A stretch of DNA of 64,000 nt from Actinobacillus succinogenes 130Z (GTDB lineage Bacteria; Pseudomonadota; Gammaproteobacteria; Enterobacterales; Pasteurellaceae): the NCBI RefSeq assembly GCF_000017245.1, contig NC_009655.1:2255664-2319663 (forward strand), given 5' to 3'. The notes under the pieces are model-generated. The model had not been told where the DNA came from. It did no database searches and worked only from the letters and a program-made list of their open reading frames with translations. The position numbers and the translations under genes are program-made. Within the stretch, counting starts at the first letter, position 1. Each line of letters begins with the position of its first letter. This document shows positions 17,889 through 26,753 of the stretch, in pieces.

Positions 17889-17937
17889 AAAAAGTGCGGT
17901 CAAAAAACGTTAAATTTTTCGACCGCACTTTTTATTT
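17889..17937. terminator. USS-pair bidirectional terminator
   Basis: AAGTGCGGT (17892-17900) and ACCGCACTT (17922-17930) are flanked by A and T runs. It serves the small lipoprotein (+) and ligA (-). Confidence 0.85.
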
Positions 17938-17956
17938 TATCTAACCTACTGATATG

Positions 17957-19975
17957 TTAGGAAAAACTATTTACAATTTCGAGAAATTCCGCCTCGCTCA
18001 TCACTGCAACGCCTAAGTCCTGCGCTTTGCTTAATTTAGAACCGGCGGAATCTCCCGCGATCACAATATGGGTTTTGGCTGATACGCTGCCGGCCACTTT
18101 AGCCCCCATTTGCTGCAACAAAGCTTTGGCTTCATTACGCCCCATTTGGCTCAGCGTGCCGGTAAGTACGACGGTTTTTTCTTTAAACGGATTTTCATTT
18201 ACCTGTTTTTCTTCTACGTCGTCCCAATGTACGCCTTGCGCAATCAGATCATTCACCACATCGATATTATGCTGTTCACGCCAGAAGACGTAAATGCGGT
18301 TCGCCACCACTTCGCCCACGTCGGACACCGCCTGCAACTGTTCTAAATCCGCGGTTTGAAGTGCGGTCAGATTTTTAAAGAAATTTGCCAGATTTAACGC
18401 TGTCGCTTCGCCGACTTCGCGAATACCAAGAGCAAAAATAAAACGGGCAAGTGTGGTTTTTTTGGCTTTTTCCAGACTGTCCAACGCTTTTTGTGCGGAT
18501 TTTTCACCCATGCGTTCAAGTCGCATCAATGTGATTAAATCCAATTTGAACAGATCCGCCGGGGTGCGAATCAATTCCCGGTCGACCAGCTGCTCTATAA
18601 GTTTCGCCCCTACGCCGTCAATATCCATCGCCCGACGGGAAACAAAGTGTTTTAAAGATTCTTTCCGTTGTGCGTCGCAGAACAAACCGCCGGTACAACG
18701 CGCCACAGCCTCACCTTCAATACGGACAATGGCGGAATGGCACACCGGACAAAGGGTCGGGAAAATAATCGGTTCGGCATTGGGCGGACGGCGATCATGC
18801 ACCACGCCGATAATTTGCGGAATCACATCGCCGGCGCGACGAACGATGACCGTATCGCCAATGGCGATATCCAATCGAGCGATCTCATCGCCGTTATGCA
18901 GCGTAGCGTTGCTGACCGTCACCCCCGCGACAAAAACCGGTTGCAGTTTCGCCACCGGCGTAATAGCGCCCGTGCGTCCCACTTGAAATTCCACATCGTT
19001 CAGTACCGTCATTTCTTCCTGTGCCGGGAATTTATAGGCTATCGCCCAACGCGGTGCTTTGGAAATAAAACCGAGGCGTTCCTGTAACGCTATCTCGTTC
19101 ACTTTTAACACGGTGCCGTCAATATCATATCCCAGCTCCGGGCGCTTTTCCTGAATAGTGCGGTAAAATTTCAGCACGTTTTCGGCACCGCGACACAAGC
19201 GAATTTCCCCGTTCACCGGAATACCGATAGATTTCAACCATTGCAACCGTTCATAATGGGTCGGCGGTAAATCCGCCCCTTCCGCAATGCCGATACTGTA
19301 CGCATTCCACACCAACGGACGCTGACTGGTAATTTTCGGGTCGAGCTGACGCAACGAACCCGCCGCTGCATTGCGCGGATTGGCAAAGGTTTTTTCGCCT
19401 CTGGCCAATGCGGCTTCATTCAGCCTGTCGAATCCCTCCTGCGGCATAAACACCTCACCCCGCACCTCAAGCCGAACCGGAGGATTATCCGTCAGCAACT
19501 GCAGCGGAATATTGCGTATAGTGCGGATGTTCAAGGTAATGTCTTCGCCCGTGGTACCGTCACCGCGGGTCGCCGCCTGAACCAATCTGCCGTTTTCGTA
19601 CAAAATACTCACCGCTAAACCGTCCAGTTTCGGTTCGCAACAAAATTCCAGATTATCGGGCAAAGTTATCAGACGTTCCTGAATCCGTTTCACAAAAGCG
19701 TAAAACTCTTCGTCGGAAAAAACGTTATCCAGCGATAACATCGGCAATTCATGGGTAATTTGAGCAAATCCCGCCAACGGCTTCGCCCCGACCCGTTGAG
19801 TCGGCGAATCGGCGCTAATCAATTCGGGGTGTTGCTGCTCTAAGGCTTTCAACCGGTGGAACAGACGATCATATTCGCTGTCCGGAATTTCAGGATTATC
19901 CAACACGTGATATTGGTATTCATGATGACGTAAGGTGTTACGCAACTGATTAATTTGGTTTTGAATATCGGTCAT
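17957..19975 (-). CDS. ligA: NAD-dependent DNA ligase
   Basis: Seals nicks in DNA during replication and repair. The 672 residues follow the LigA order: Ia domain (HHEYQYHVLDNPEIPDSEYDRL), adenylation domain with active-site lysine in EPKLDGLAVS (about 115), OB fold, a zinc finger with cysteines (CPVCHSAIV...CTGGLFCDAQ), helix-hairpin-helix repeats and a C-terminal BRCT domain (FKEKTVVLTGTL). It lies downstream of zipA, the conserved order. Confidence 0.97.
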   Translation of the reverse strand: MTDIQNQINQLRNTLRHHEYQYHVLDNPEIPDSEYDRLFHRLKALEQQHPELISADSPTQRVGAKPLAGFAQITHELPMLSLDNVFSDEEFYAFVKRIQERLITLPDNLEFCCEPKLDGLAVSILYENGRLVQAATRGDGTTGEDITLNIRTIRNIPLQLLTDNPPVRLEVRGEVFMPQEGFDRLNEAALARGEKTFANPRNAAAGSLRQLDPKITSQRPLVWNAYSIGIAEGADLPPTHYERLQWLKSIGIPVNGEIRLCRGAENVLKFYRTIQEKRPELGYDIDGTVLKVNEIALQERLGFISKAPRWAIAYKFPAQEEMTVLNDVEFQVGRTGAITPVAKLQPVFVAGVTVSNATLHNGDEIARLDIAIGDTVIVRRAGDVIPQIIGVVHDRRPPNAEPIIFPTLCPVCHSAIVRIEGEAVARCTGGLFCDAQRKESLKHFVSRRAMDIDGVGAKLIEQLVDRELIRTPADLFKLDLITLMRLERMGEKSAQKALDSLEKAKKTTLARFIFALGIREVGEATALNLANFFKNLTALQTADLEQLQAVSDVGEVVANRIYVFWREQHNIDVVNDLIAQGVHWDDVEEKQVNENPFKEKTVVLTGTLSQMGRNEAKALLQQMGAKVAGSVSAKTHIVIAGDSAGSKLSKAQDLGVAVMSEAEFLEIVNSFS

Positions 19976-19996
19976 TTTAAAATCTCTGGCAAAATA

Positions 19997-20040
19997 AACC
20001 GCACTTTCAATCCCGTCGATTGTAAAGTGCGGTTATTTTT
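19997..20040 (-). terminator. USS-pair hairpin between zipA and ligA
   Basis: AACCGCACTTT (19997-20007) and AAAGTGCGGTT (20024-20034) are inverted arms with an added CAAT/ATTG helix. It lies between two genes of one direction, so it probably attenuates rather than fully separates them. Confidence 0.55.
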
Positions 20041-20055
20041 TAATTATTTTTACAA

Positions 20056-21087
20056 CTATACGCGGGCTAAATATGCGGCCTCCGCCATTACGTCAAATTC
20101 TTCCTGTTGTTCGGTTAACACAAATCCGCCCAATTGCGAAGCCAAATTTTTCGCCGCCTGGATCATCATTTTCAGATTAGCACGCGGATTACCGGCAACA
20201 GGCAACTGCATAAATAATGCCACGCCGACGGTGCTAAAATCCTGCATTCCGTGCGGGTTAAAAGTACCCGGCTGGTTAATGTTCGCCACACTGAAAATCG
20301 CCGGACTGGCGACGGTTAAATCCAGATGGCGGTGGTAAATATTTCCCTGCCCGAAAATAAAACCTAAATTATCCAATGCCTGCGCCAGCGATGGACCGTG
20401 GAACTGGCGGTTTTCCGGCGCCACGACGTAAAGCATAATGAAATCCGTCGGCTCGGCAGGTGCGGGTTGCGAATGCTGGTAAGCCGGCGCATCGTTGACC
20501 GGTTGTTGCAACGTCGGCTGCGAAATCGGGCTCTCGGGCGCCGGTTGCCGTAATGAAACCTGCATATCCGGCACCGCGCGATCTTCCGTATAAACCGGTT
20601 GGTTAAAGGTTTGTTCGAGCGGTGCGGAACGTTCCTCTTCCGCATGATATTCATAACGTATCGGCTCAGCGCCACCCGCTCGGGTTTCCGTATTAGGCAA
20701 AGTTATTTTAATATTTTCCGCTGCGTTGAAATCAAGGGGTTGTTGCTCCGGTTGAACCGTATTAGGATTGAATTCCGCACGATTTTCCGGCATCGCCTGC
20801 GCTGTCGGCCGCGTTTGCTGCTCCGGCGAAGAGGACATTTGCCGAACTTGCGGTTCCTGATAAGTTTGACGGATTTGTTCCGTTTCTTTTGCCGGTTGGG
20901 CGAAATTCGGCGTCATAGGCTGCGAGGCTTGTGCGCTCGGCCGGCCGGTAGATTGAGGATTGCGATGAAAGGCATTCTCGTTATCGAAATATTGCGATTT
21001 TTCGCGACGGTTCGACCAAATACCGTGAGCGACTAAGCCTATCAGGGCGAGGATACCTAAAATGATTAAGATGGTATTTAAATCCAT
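20056..21087 (-). CDS. zipA: Cell division protein ZipA
   Basis: Anchors FtsZ rings to the inner membrane. The start at 21087 (MDLNTILIILGILALIGLVAHG) matches Haemophilus ZipA and follows AGGA; the open frame runs 11 codons further upstream. The N-terminal membrane helix spans about residues 4-22. A long P/Q-rich linker (about 40-210) follows, then the globular FtsZ-binding domain (DFIMLYVVAPENRQFHG... to the end). Length 343. It is divergent from cysZ, as in E. coli. Confidence 0.95.
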   Translation of the reverse strand: MDLNTILIILGILALIGLVAHGIWSNRREKSQYFDNENAFHRNPQSTGRPSAQASQPMTPNFAQPAKETEQIRQTYQEPQVRQMSSSPEQQTRPTAQAMPENRAEFNPNTVQPEQQPLDFNAAENIKITLPNTETRAGGAEPIRYEYHAEEERSAPLEQTFNQPVYTEDRAVPDMQVSLRQPAPESPISQPTLQQPVNDAPAYQHSQPAPAEPTDFIMLYVVAPENRQFHGPSLAQALDNLGFIFGQGNIYHRHLDLTVASPAIFSVANINQPGTFNPHGMQDFSTVGVALFMQLPVAGNPRANLKMMIQAAKNLASQLGGFVLTEQQEEFDVMAEAAYLARV

Positions 21088-21252
21088 TGCAACTTTTCCT
21101 TTTTTTGACAGCCTAACCATTCACCTTATAGGGTGTAAGAACGGTTTCAAAATTGCTGTTAGCTTACCATATTTAACAGATTTGTGGATCTTGAAATTTA
21201 TATTTTTTAACCGCACTTTAATACAGATGACAGTGAATAAAAAAGGATAAAA

Positions 21253-22110
21253 ATGATTGAAGAAAATGAAGTGAAGTCCGGCTTTCACTATTTTGTTACG
21301 GGTTGGCATTTAATTACCCAGCCCGGATTACGCCGTTTTGTAATTATGCCCGTGTTGTTGAATATTCTGTTAATGATGGGGCTATTATGGGTTTTCGTCA
21401 CTCAAATCAACAGCATGATCGATTGGATTATGGGTTTTCTGCCCGACTGGCTGGATTGGCTGAGTTCCGTCATGTTTGTCACCGCTCTTGCCATGATTTT
21501 AATTTTATTCTATTTTTCTTTCGCCATGTTATCGGGCTTTATCGCCGCACCGTTTAACGGTTTACTGGCGGAAAAAGTGGAAAAAATGCTGACGGGCGAA
21601 GTTTTGCTGGACACAAATATGGCGGATTTTATAAAAGATATTCCGCGTATGCTGGCACGAGAATGGCAAAAACTGGTGTACAGCGTACCTATATATATCG
21701 TTTTGTTTTTATTAGGTTTTATGCCTATTTTAGGACAAACGGCAGTGCCGATTGCGGCATTCCTGTTCGGCGCGTGGATGATGGCGATTCAATACTGCGA
21801 CTATCCTTTCGATAACCATAAAATTTCTTTTCGAACCATGCGCGTGAAGCTGAAAGAAAACCGCACGCAGAGTCTGATTTTCGGCACGCTGGTCACGCTT
21901 TGCACCTTCACTCCGGTGATAAATCTGGTGGTGATTCCGGTAGCGGTATGCGGTGCAACGGCAATGTGGGTGGATACTTATCGGCGCGAACTGTATGACC
22001 GGAAACAATATAAAACGACGCAAAATTCCACCGCACTTTCCCCCGAACAGCGTCGTTCGCCGGGAACAAAGATCAAACCGGGATCCGGTAACGATGTGGT
22101 TTCCAAATAA
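21253..22110 (+). CDS. cysZ: Sulfate transporter CysZ
   Basis: An inner-membrane sulfate uptake protein feeding cysteine synthesis. It begins MIEENEVKSGFHYFVTGWHL, has about four long hydrophobic segments, and carries the conserved FSFAMLSGFIAAPFNGLLAEKVE. At 285 residues it is longer than E. coli CysZ (253) through a low-complexity C-terminal tail that contains a Haemophilus-type USS (about 22031). The pairing with divergent zipA-ligA is conserved. cysK lies elsewhere in the window at 56 kb. Confidence 0.92.
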   Translation: MIEENEVKSGFHYFVTGWHLITQPGLRRFVIMPVLLNILLMMGLLWVFVTQINSMIDWIMGFLPDWLDWLSSVMFVTALAMILILFYFSFAMLSGFIAAPFNGLLAEKVEKMLTGEVLLDTNMADFIKDIPRMLAREWQKLVYSVPIYIVLFLLGFMPILGQTAVPIAAFLFGAWMMAIQYCDYPFDNHKISFRTMRVKLKENRTQSLIFGTLVTLCTFTPVINLVVIPVAVCGATAMWVDTYRRELYDRKQYKTTQNSTALSPEQRRSPGTKIKPGSGNDVVSK

Positions 22111-22128
22111 ACTGAATTGATAAAACTC

Positions 22129-22153
22129 AGCCCGCCTAAATGCGGGCTTTTTT
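22129..22153. terminator. Terminator between cysZ and lpxH
   Basis: AGCCCGC (22129-22135) and GCGGGCT (22142-22148), followed by T5. It overlaps the last bases of lpxH on the other strand. Confidence 0.85.
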
Positions 22154-22859
22154 ATTGACGAAACCTTATATCTTGCGGGGTGACTTCCAGAATAGACGCC
22201 GTTTCGCCCCAATCGCCTAACACAATGCGCTCAAAGTGCGGCGGAATTTGATGAATATTTTGGCGATGGGTGTGCCCGTGAATCAAGCGTTTAACCTGAA
22301 ACCGTTCGAAAATCCGTCGGGTGAATTCAGGGTTTACGTCCATAATCGCCTGACTTTTGTTTTGCTTGTCCCGGCTACTTTTCGTCCGAATATTCTGCGC
22401 GATTTTCAACCGCACTTTTAACGGCAAGCGACGAAATAACCATTGCAGCCAAGGCCGGTGCACTTTGCGACGAAACGCCTGATAATGCAGATCATCGGTA
22501 CAAAGCGTATCGCCGTGACAAATCAAGGTCGGTTCGCCGTATAAATCAATCACCTGATACTCCGGCAGCAGTCGTAAACCGCAATCCCCGGCAAATCGTT
22601 TCCCTAATAAAAAATCCCGATTACCATGAATGAAATAGCAAGGCACGCCCTGTTGCACAAGCGTACGAATTTGATTTTTCACCGTATCAATCAACGGCGA
22701 ACGTTCATCGTCACCAATCCAGAAATCGAATAAATCGCCTAAAATATACACGGCGTCCGCATCAGGTGCGAGGTGTTGCATAAAATCTACGAAAAGTGCG
22801 GTCAAATTCGGACGAGTTTCGGAAAGATGTAAATCCGCAATAAAATATGTTTTATGCAT
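22152..22859 (-). CDS. lpxH: UDP-2,3-diacylglucosamine diphosphatase LpxH
   Basis: Cleaves UDP-2,3-diacylglucosamine to lipid X in lipid A synthesis at the inner membrane. Metallophosphoesterase motifs are visible in order: FIADLHLSE, ILGDLFDFWIGDD, IHGNRDFLLGKRF, ICHGDTLCTDD and LIHGHTHRQ. The ATG at 22859 (MHKTYFIADLHL) has AGGA 8 bp upstream, matches other LpxH starts, and gives 235 residues. An in-frame ATG seven codons earlier is less likely. Confidence 0.95.
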   Translation of the reverse strand: MHKTYFIADLHLSETRPNLTALFVDFMQHLAPDADAVYILGDLFDFWIGDDERSPLIDTVKNQIRTLVQQGVPCYFIHGNRDFLLGKRFAGDCGLRLLPEYQVIDLYGEPTLICHGDTLCTDDLHYQAFRRKVHRPWLQWLFRRLPLKVRLKIAQNIRTKSSRDKQNKSQAIMDVNPEFTRRIFERFQVKRLIHGHTHRQNIHQIPPHFERIVLGDWGETASILEVTPQDIRFRQ

Positions 22860-22970
22860 TGATAAATCCTGATTGGACAATACGGGAGAACAACGGGAAT
22901 ACCGATTAAAAATAGAAAATACCCGCCAATTTCGCTATACTTTACCAAATTTCCAAAAGGACGCCAATTT

Positions 22971-23696
22971 ATGTTGAAAATCTGTCGTATCATTCTCGTC
23001 GCTATCTGTTGTATTCTGATTTGTCTGTTCGGTACCGTTTATTCGCTCATTCGCTTTAAAAACCCCAATAATGTCGGCATTATGGCGCGCTGGTTCGGGC
23101 GCTTGGCGCCGTTGTTCGGATTAAAAGTGGAACACCGTTTTCCGAAAGATGCGGACAAAGTGGGACGCTGTATTTATATCGGTAATCATCAAAACAATTA
23201 TGATATGGTGACCATTTCCTATATGGTGATGCCGCGCACAGTTTCGGTGGGCAAAAAAAGTCTGATTTGGGTGCCGTTTTTCGGTATTTTATATTGGGCG
23301 ACGGGCAATATTTTTATCGATCGCGAAAACCGCAGTAAAGCGCACGGTACCATGACACGCGTCGCCAGACATATCAATGAAGACGATTTGCGTGTTTTTA
23401 TGTTTCCGGAAGGAACGCGCAGCCGAGGCCGCGGATTGCTGCCGTTTAAAACCGGTGCGTTTTATACCGCATTAATCGCCGGCGTACCGGTTGTGCCGGT
23501 TATTTGTTCCACCACGCACAATAAAGTGGATTTAAACCGCTGGGATAACGGTAAAGTAATTTGCGAAATTATGGATCCTATCGATTCCGCCCGTTTCAGC
23601 AAAGAAAACGTGCGTGAATTCGCCCAATACTGCCATGACGTGATGGCGAAACGTATTGCCGAATTAGATGCGGAAATCGCACAAGCAAAGGAATAA
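22971..23696 (+). CDS. plsC: 1-acyl-sn-glycerol-3-phosphate acyltransferase
   Basis: Second acylation step of phospholipid synthesis, converting lysophosphatidate to phosphatidate. A membrane helix at about residues 2-24 is followed by the acyltransferase motifs NHQNNYD (NHxxxxD, about 71-77) and FPEGTRSRG. Length 241, close to E. coli PlsC. It overlaps no gene and is followed after 3 bp by ftsP, the same pair as in E. coli. Confidence 0.95.
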   Translation: MLKICRIILVAICCILICLFGTVYSLIRFKNPNNVGIMARWFGRLAPLFGLKVEHRFPKDADKVGRCIYIGNHQNNYDMVTISYMVMPRTVSVGKKSLIWVPFFGILYWATGNIFIDRENRSKAHGTMTRVARHINEDDLRVFMFPEGTRSRGRGLLPFKTGAFYTALIAGVPVVPVICSTTHNKVDLNRWDNGKVICEIMDPIDSARFSKENVREFAQYCHDVMAKRIAELDAEIAQAKE

Positions 23697-23699
23697 ATT

Positions 23700-25100
23700 A
23701 TGAATTATTCCCGCCGTTCATTATTCAAAAAAACGCTGATTGCCACCGCACTTTCGGCCCTACCCGCTACGTTGTTAGCGGCGACAAAGCAACCGCTCGT
23801 TATTCCGCCGTTGATTGAAAGCCGGCGCGGCAAACCCGTCTTTCTGGGCTTGGAAAGCGCACAGGTGAAACTGATTGACGACAAACTTGTGGAAGTCTGG
23901 GGCTTCAACGGACAATATCTCGGTCCTACCGTACGGGTGCGTCAGGGGGATTTTGTCAAATTAAATTATCGCAATAATCTGCCCCATTCCGTTGCCATGA
24001 ATATTCAAGGACTGCAAACCAACAGCAATATTCTGGGCGGTATCGGACACAGCCTAAAACCGCAACAGGGTTGGTCGCCGATTGTACCGATTACCCAACC
24101 CGCCGCCACTTGTTATTATCATTCCTGTTCGCTGGCGAGTTCCGCTTATCAGAACTACCGCGGCTTGGCGGGTATGTGGATTATTGAAGATGACGAAAGC
24201 CGTCAAGCACAGTTACCGAATAAATACGGCGTTAACGATATTCCGCTGATTTTACAGGATTTGCACCTGAATAAAGAAGGTAGCCAATTATTCCGTCAAA
24301 ACGAACCGCACTTTTACGGAGATCGCCTATTTGTTAACGGACAGGAAGCGCCTTTTATAAACGTAGGGCGCGGCTGGATTCGTCTGCGCATACTAAACGC
24401 TTCCGTATCCCGCAGTTATCCGCTGCAGTTTGATGACGAACGGGCGTTTTTACTGATAGCCAAAGATCAAGGCTTCCTGCCGGAAGCTAAAACCGTCAAA
24501 TCCGTATTGGTCGGTATGGGAGAACGGGTTGAAATTCTGGTGGACTTAAACGAAGGCGGCAACGTATCGCTTATCGTCGGCAAAAAGCGCTCTTTCCTCG
24601 ACAAAATCGACCTATTTTTCAATGATAACGGCGAACTGACGGACAACACCGTATTGGAATTACGTCCGGAAGGATTACTTTCCGTATTCAACGGAAAACC
24701 GAGCTATCGATTCAGCGCAGTCGCCACGTTGCCAAGCCAAATTCTCCAAGAACGCGCATTCCATTTTGATGCGGAAAACGCCATGATCAACAATAAACGG
24801 TTTGATCCGCGCCGAATTGATGTGAATGCCAAACAAGGTTCGGCGGAACGCTGGACGTTAAGCGCTACTAATGCCATGGGATTCCGCATTCAAGGAGCGA
24901 AATTCGTAGTCGAAAGCCGAGATGACGTTGCTACACCAGGCAATGAATTGGTATGGCAGGATACGCTATGGTTTGAAAGAACGGCGAAAATCCTGGTGAA
25001 ATTCGAGCATTCGGCTTCTAATTCCCAACCCTTTACTTTCGGTTCGTCGGATTTAATGCAAGCGGATAAAGGTGCGCTGGGATTGATTGTCGTGCAATAA
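23700..25100 (+). CDS. ftsP: Cell division protein FtsP (SufI)
   Basis: A periplasmic divisome-stabilising protein with multicopper-oxidase folds but without copper function. The N-terminus MNYSRRSLFKKTLIATALSA is a twin-arginine signal. Three cupredoxin-like domains follow; GPTVRVRQGDFVKLNYRNNLP is conserved, while usual Cu ligands are missing (for example YYHSCS in place of WYHPH). The 466 residues match SufI. It is the last clear backbone gene before the island. Confidence 0.93.
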   Translation: MNYSRRSLFKKTLIATALSALPATLLAATKQPLVIPPLIESRRGKPVFLGLESAQVKLIDDKLVEVWGFNGQYLGPTVRVRQGDFVKLNYRNNLPHSVAMNIQGLQTNSNILGGIGHSLKPQQGWSPIVPITQPAATCYYHSCSLASSAYQNYRGLAGMWIIEDDESRQAQLPNKYGVNDIPLILQDLHLNKEGSQLFRQNEPHFYGDRLFVNGQEAPFINVGRGWIRLRILNASVSRSYPLQFDDERAFLLIAKDQGFLPEAKTVKSVLVGMGERVEILVDLNEGGNVSLIVGKKRSFLDKIDLFFNDNGELTDNTVLELRPEGLLSVFNGKPSYRFSAVATLPSQILQERAFHFDAENAMINNKRFDPRRIDVNAKQGSAERWTLSATNAMGFRIQGAKFVVESRDDVATPGNELVWQDTLWFERTAKILVKFEHSASNSQPFTFGSSDLMQADKGALGLIVVQ

Positions 25101-25162
25101 CTACTTCAATTCCCGCTCAAAATATTCAACAGTTCAGATTGACTATCATTACAAAAAACCTC

Positions 25163-25193
25163 TTGCCTTGGAGTCTACTCCATAGTTTAACCT
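25163..25193 (+). promoter_or_regulatory. MerR-type promoter with 19-bp spacer
   Basis: TTGCCT (25163-25168) and TAACCT (25188-25193) are separated by 19 bp, longer than the usual 17. The spacer holds the dyad CTTGGAGT-ct-ACTCCATAG (25167-25185). This layout is characteristic of promoters untwisted by MerR-family activators such as NmlR or AdhR. It lies 40 bp upstream of the next gene. No merR gene is adjacent; the only one in the window is at 2.9 kb. Confidence 0.65.
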
Positions 25194-25232
25194 GTTACAG
25201 CAATTTTGCCTAATCAGACTAAGGAGTAAACT

Positions 25233-25616
25233 ATGTTACAGAACCAAGCATTACAACAACGCGGACTTGAAACCCTGCAGACCATAGACGGAGAGCAAGG
25301 CGAGGCGGTGATGCAAGCGTTGGCGGACATCGCTCCCGATTTGGGGACTTATATCATCGGTTTTGCCTTCGGCGAAATCTACAACCGCCCTCACTTGGAT
25401 TTGCGACAGCGGGAATTGGTGACGCTGGCGGCGTTGGCAGCGCAAGGCGGGTGCGAAAAGCAGTTGCGCGTACATATTCATGCCGCGCTCAACGTCGGTC
25501 TGACCCGCGAACAGATTGTGGAAACCTTTATCCAGTGCGTGCCCTATCTGGGCTTCCCTAAAGTGCTGAATGCGGTGTATGCGGCGAAAGAGGTGTTTGC
25601 GGAGGTGTCCGTATGA
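25233..25616 (+). CDS. Carboxymuconolactone decarboxylase family protein
   Basis: A 127-residue all-helical protein of the CMD/AhpD superfamily. The signature region reads ELVTLAALAAQGGCEKQLRVHIHAALNVGLTREQIVE (about residues 56-92). The CxxC of AhpD peroxidases is absent, so a thiol peroxidase role is not supported. Members in similar clusters are linked to aromatic lactone decarboxylation or uncharacterised redox roles. AAGGAG lies upstream. Its stop overlaps the next start by 4 bp (ATGA), indicating an operon. A MerR-type promoter precedes it. Confidence 0.85.
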   Translation: MLQNQALQQRGLETLQTIDGEQGEAVMQALADIAPDLGTYIIGFAFGEIYNRPHLDLRQRELVTLAALAAQGGCEKQLRVHIHAALNVGLTREQIVETFIQCVPYLGFPKVLNAVYAAKEVFAEVSV

Positions 25617-26422
25617 AAAATTTACTCATACCGCTTTTATCTGCGATCGCATTCGCTGCCTGTGCGCAGGAAACGGCTGCACCGCCACAGGTTGAAATTC
25701 TCTATCAAGATTTCCAGTCGCCTACCGCCATCGTCAGTAACGAGCATGCCGTTTATGTTTCCGACTGGTCGGCGGATCATATCGTGCGAATCGCTGCGGA
25801 CGGCTCGCGCCGCATTCTGCCCGTTAAAATCGCTGCACCCGCCGGCTTGGCACTGGCTAAAGACGGTACGTTATATGCCGCTTCCTACTCGGGTGACTAT
25901 ATTCTCCGCATTGAGGCCGACGGGCGCAGTGAACGGATTGCCGAGGGTTTGGCTACACCTACCGGCATTGCTTTTGCCCGCAGTGGCGAATTGCTGATTG
26001 CCAACCAGGCAGCGGGTGAAATCGTGGCGTTGAATATCGAAACCGGCAAACGGCGCATTGCGGCAAGCGGTTTATCACTGCCAGTCGGCGTTACGGAAGC
26101 GGCGGACGGCAGCTTGGTGGCTTCCCAATACGGCGGGCGCGTAACCCGTATTACAACCGACGGACAGCCGCACGAAATCGGCCGGTCTTTCACCCGCCCC
26201 GGCGTCGGCATTATTAACGACGGCACGCAGGCCGTGCTTGTTGCGGACAACGGTGCGGGACTGGTGCGACGGGTAAGCCTCGACGGGAAAGAAAGCCGCC
26301 CGGTCACTCCGAAACTGCAAGGCAGCCTTGTCGCCTTAGGACGGGGATTACACGGAGAGACTTTGGCAGGAGCATGGGGCAGCGGCACTATCTACCGCCT
26401 CCGGCAAACGGAAAGCCGGTAA
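25613..26422 (+). CDS. Exported NHL/SMP-30-like beta-propeller protein
   Basis: A 269-residue protein with an N-terminal signal (MKNLLIPLLSAIAFAAC) ending in a lipobox-like FAAC. Repeating units of the form P-x-G-(I/L)-A-x-x-x-x-G-x-(L/I)-(Y/L)-(V/A) follow (APAGLALAKDGTLYAA, TPTGIAFARSGELLIA, LPVGVTEAADGSLVAS), typical of six-bladed NHL or gluconolactonase-like propellers. A lactonase activity is possible but no metal ligands were identified. It is translationally coupled to the CMD-family gene. Confidence 0.75.
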   Translation: MKNLLIPLLSAIAFAACAQETAAPPQVEILYQDFQSPTAIVSNEHAVYVSDWSADHIVRIAADGSRRILPVKIAAPAGLALAKDGTLYAASYSGDYILRIEADGRSERIAEGLATPTGIAFARSGELLIANQAAGEIVALNIETGKRRIAASGLSLPVGVTEAADGSLVASQYGGRVTRITTDGQPHEIGRSFTRPGVGIINDGTQAVLVADNGAGLVRRVSLDGKESRPVTPKLQGSLVALGRGLHGETLAGAWGSGTIYRLRQTESR

Positions 26423-26702
26423 AACAATACAAAAAATAATGCGCTCGGCAATAAATTTATTTGAAAAAATAAATTAAAACCGACCGCACTTTGGTGTTCA
26501 AAGGCGTAGCTTGAGGGAAAATCCGACAAGTCTCCAATATATAAGATGTCGGAACCTCCCCCAATCTGCTTATCTAGCACCTATGCAACAACGGTTCCGC
26601 GAAATCATGGCGCAAACGGCGGAGGAAGTGCGGTCAGCGTAGCGGGCGTTTTGCAAATTTCCGAGGAAACCCGACCGCTTGCAAGCCCTTTCAAACCAAA
26701 GC
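26423..26702. other. Intergenic junction region with gene scraps
   Basis: About 280 bp without a complete gene. It holds two Haemophilus-type USS (about 26484 and 26627) and one Apl-type signal GCAAGCGGT (complement at 26674-26682) with its TTTGCAAA tail. A short minus frame (26392-26580) and a 19-codon plus frame at 26583 may be gene remnants, but I do not recognise either. The last Haemophilus-type copies on this side lie here. Confidence 0.4.
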
Positions 26703-26730
26703 GCCGTCTGAAATGAGCCTTTCAGACGGC
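26703..26730. terminator. Neisseria-type DUS inverted-pair terminator
   Basis: GCCGTCTGAA (26703-26712) and TTCAGACGGC (26721-26730) form a perfect hairpin between two convergent genes. This is the usual way Neisseria uptake sequences act as terminators. The right copy extends to the AG-dialect (AGGCCGTCTGAA). Confidence 0.8.
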
Positions 26731-26753
26731 CTCAAGCACGCTCAATTCATGTC

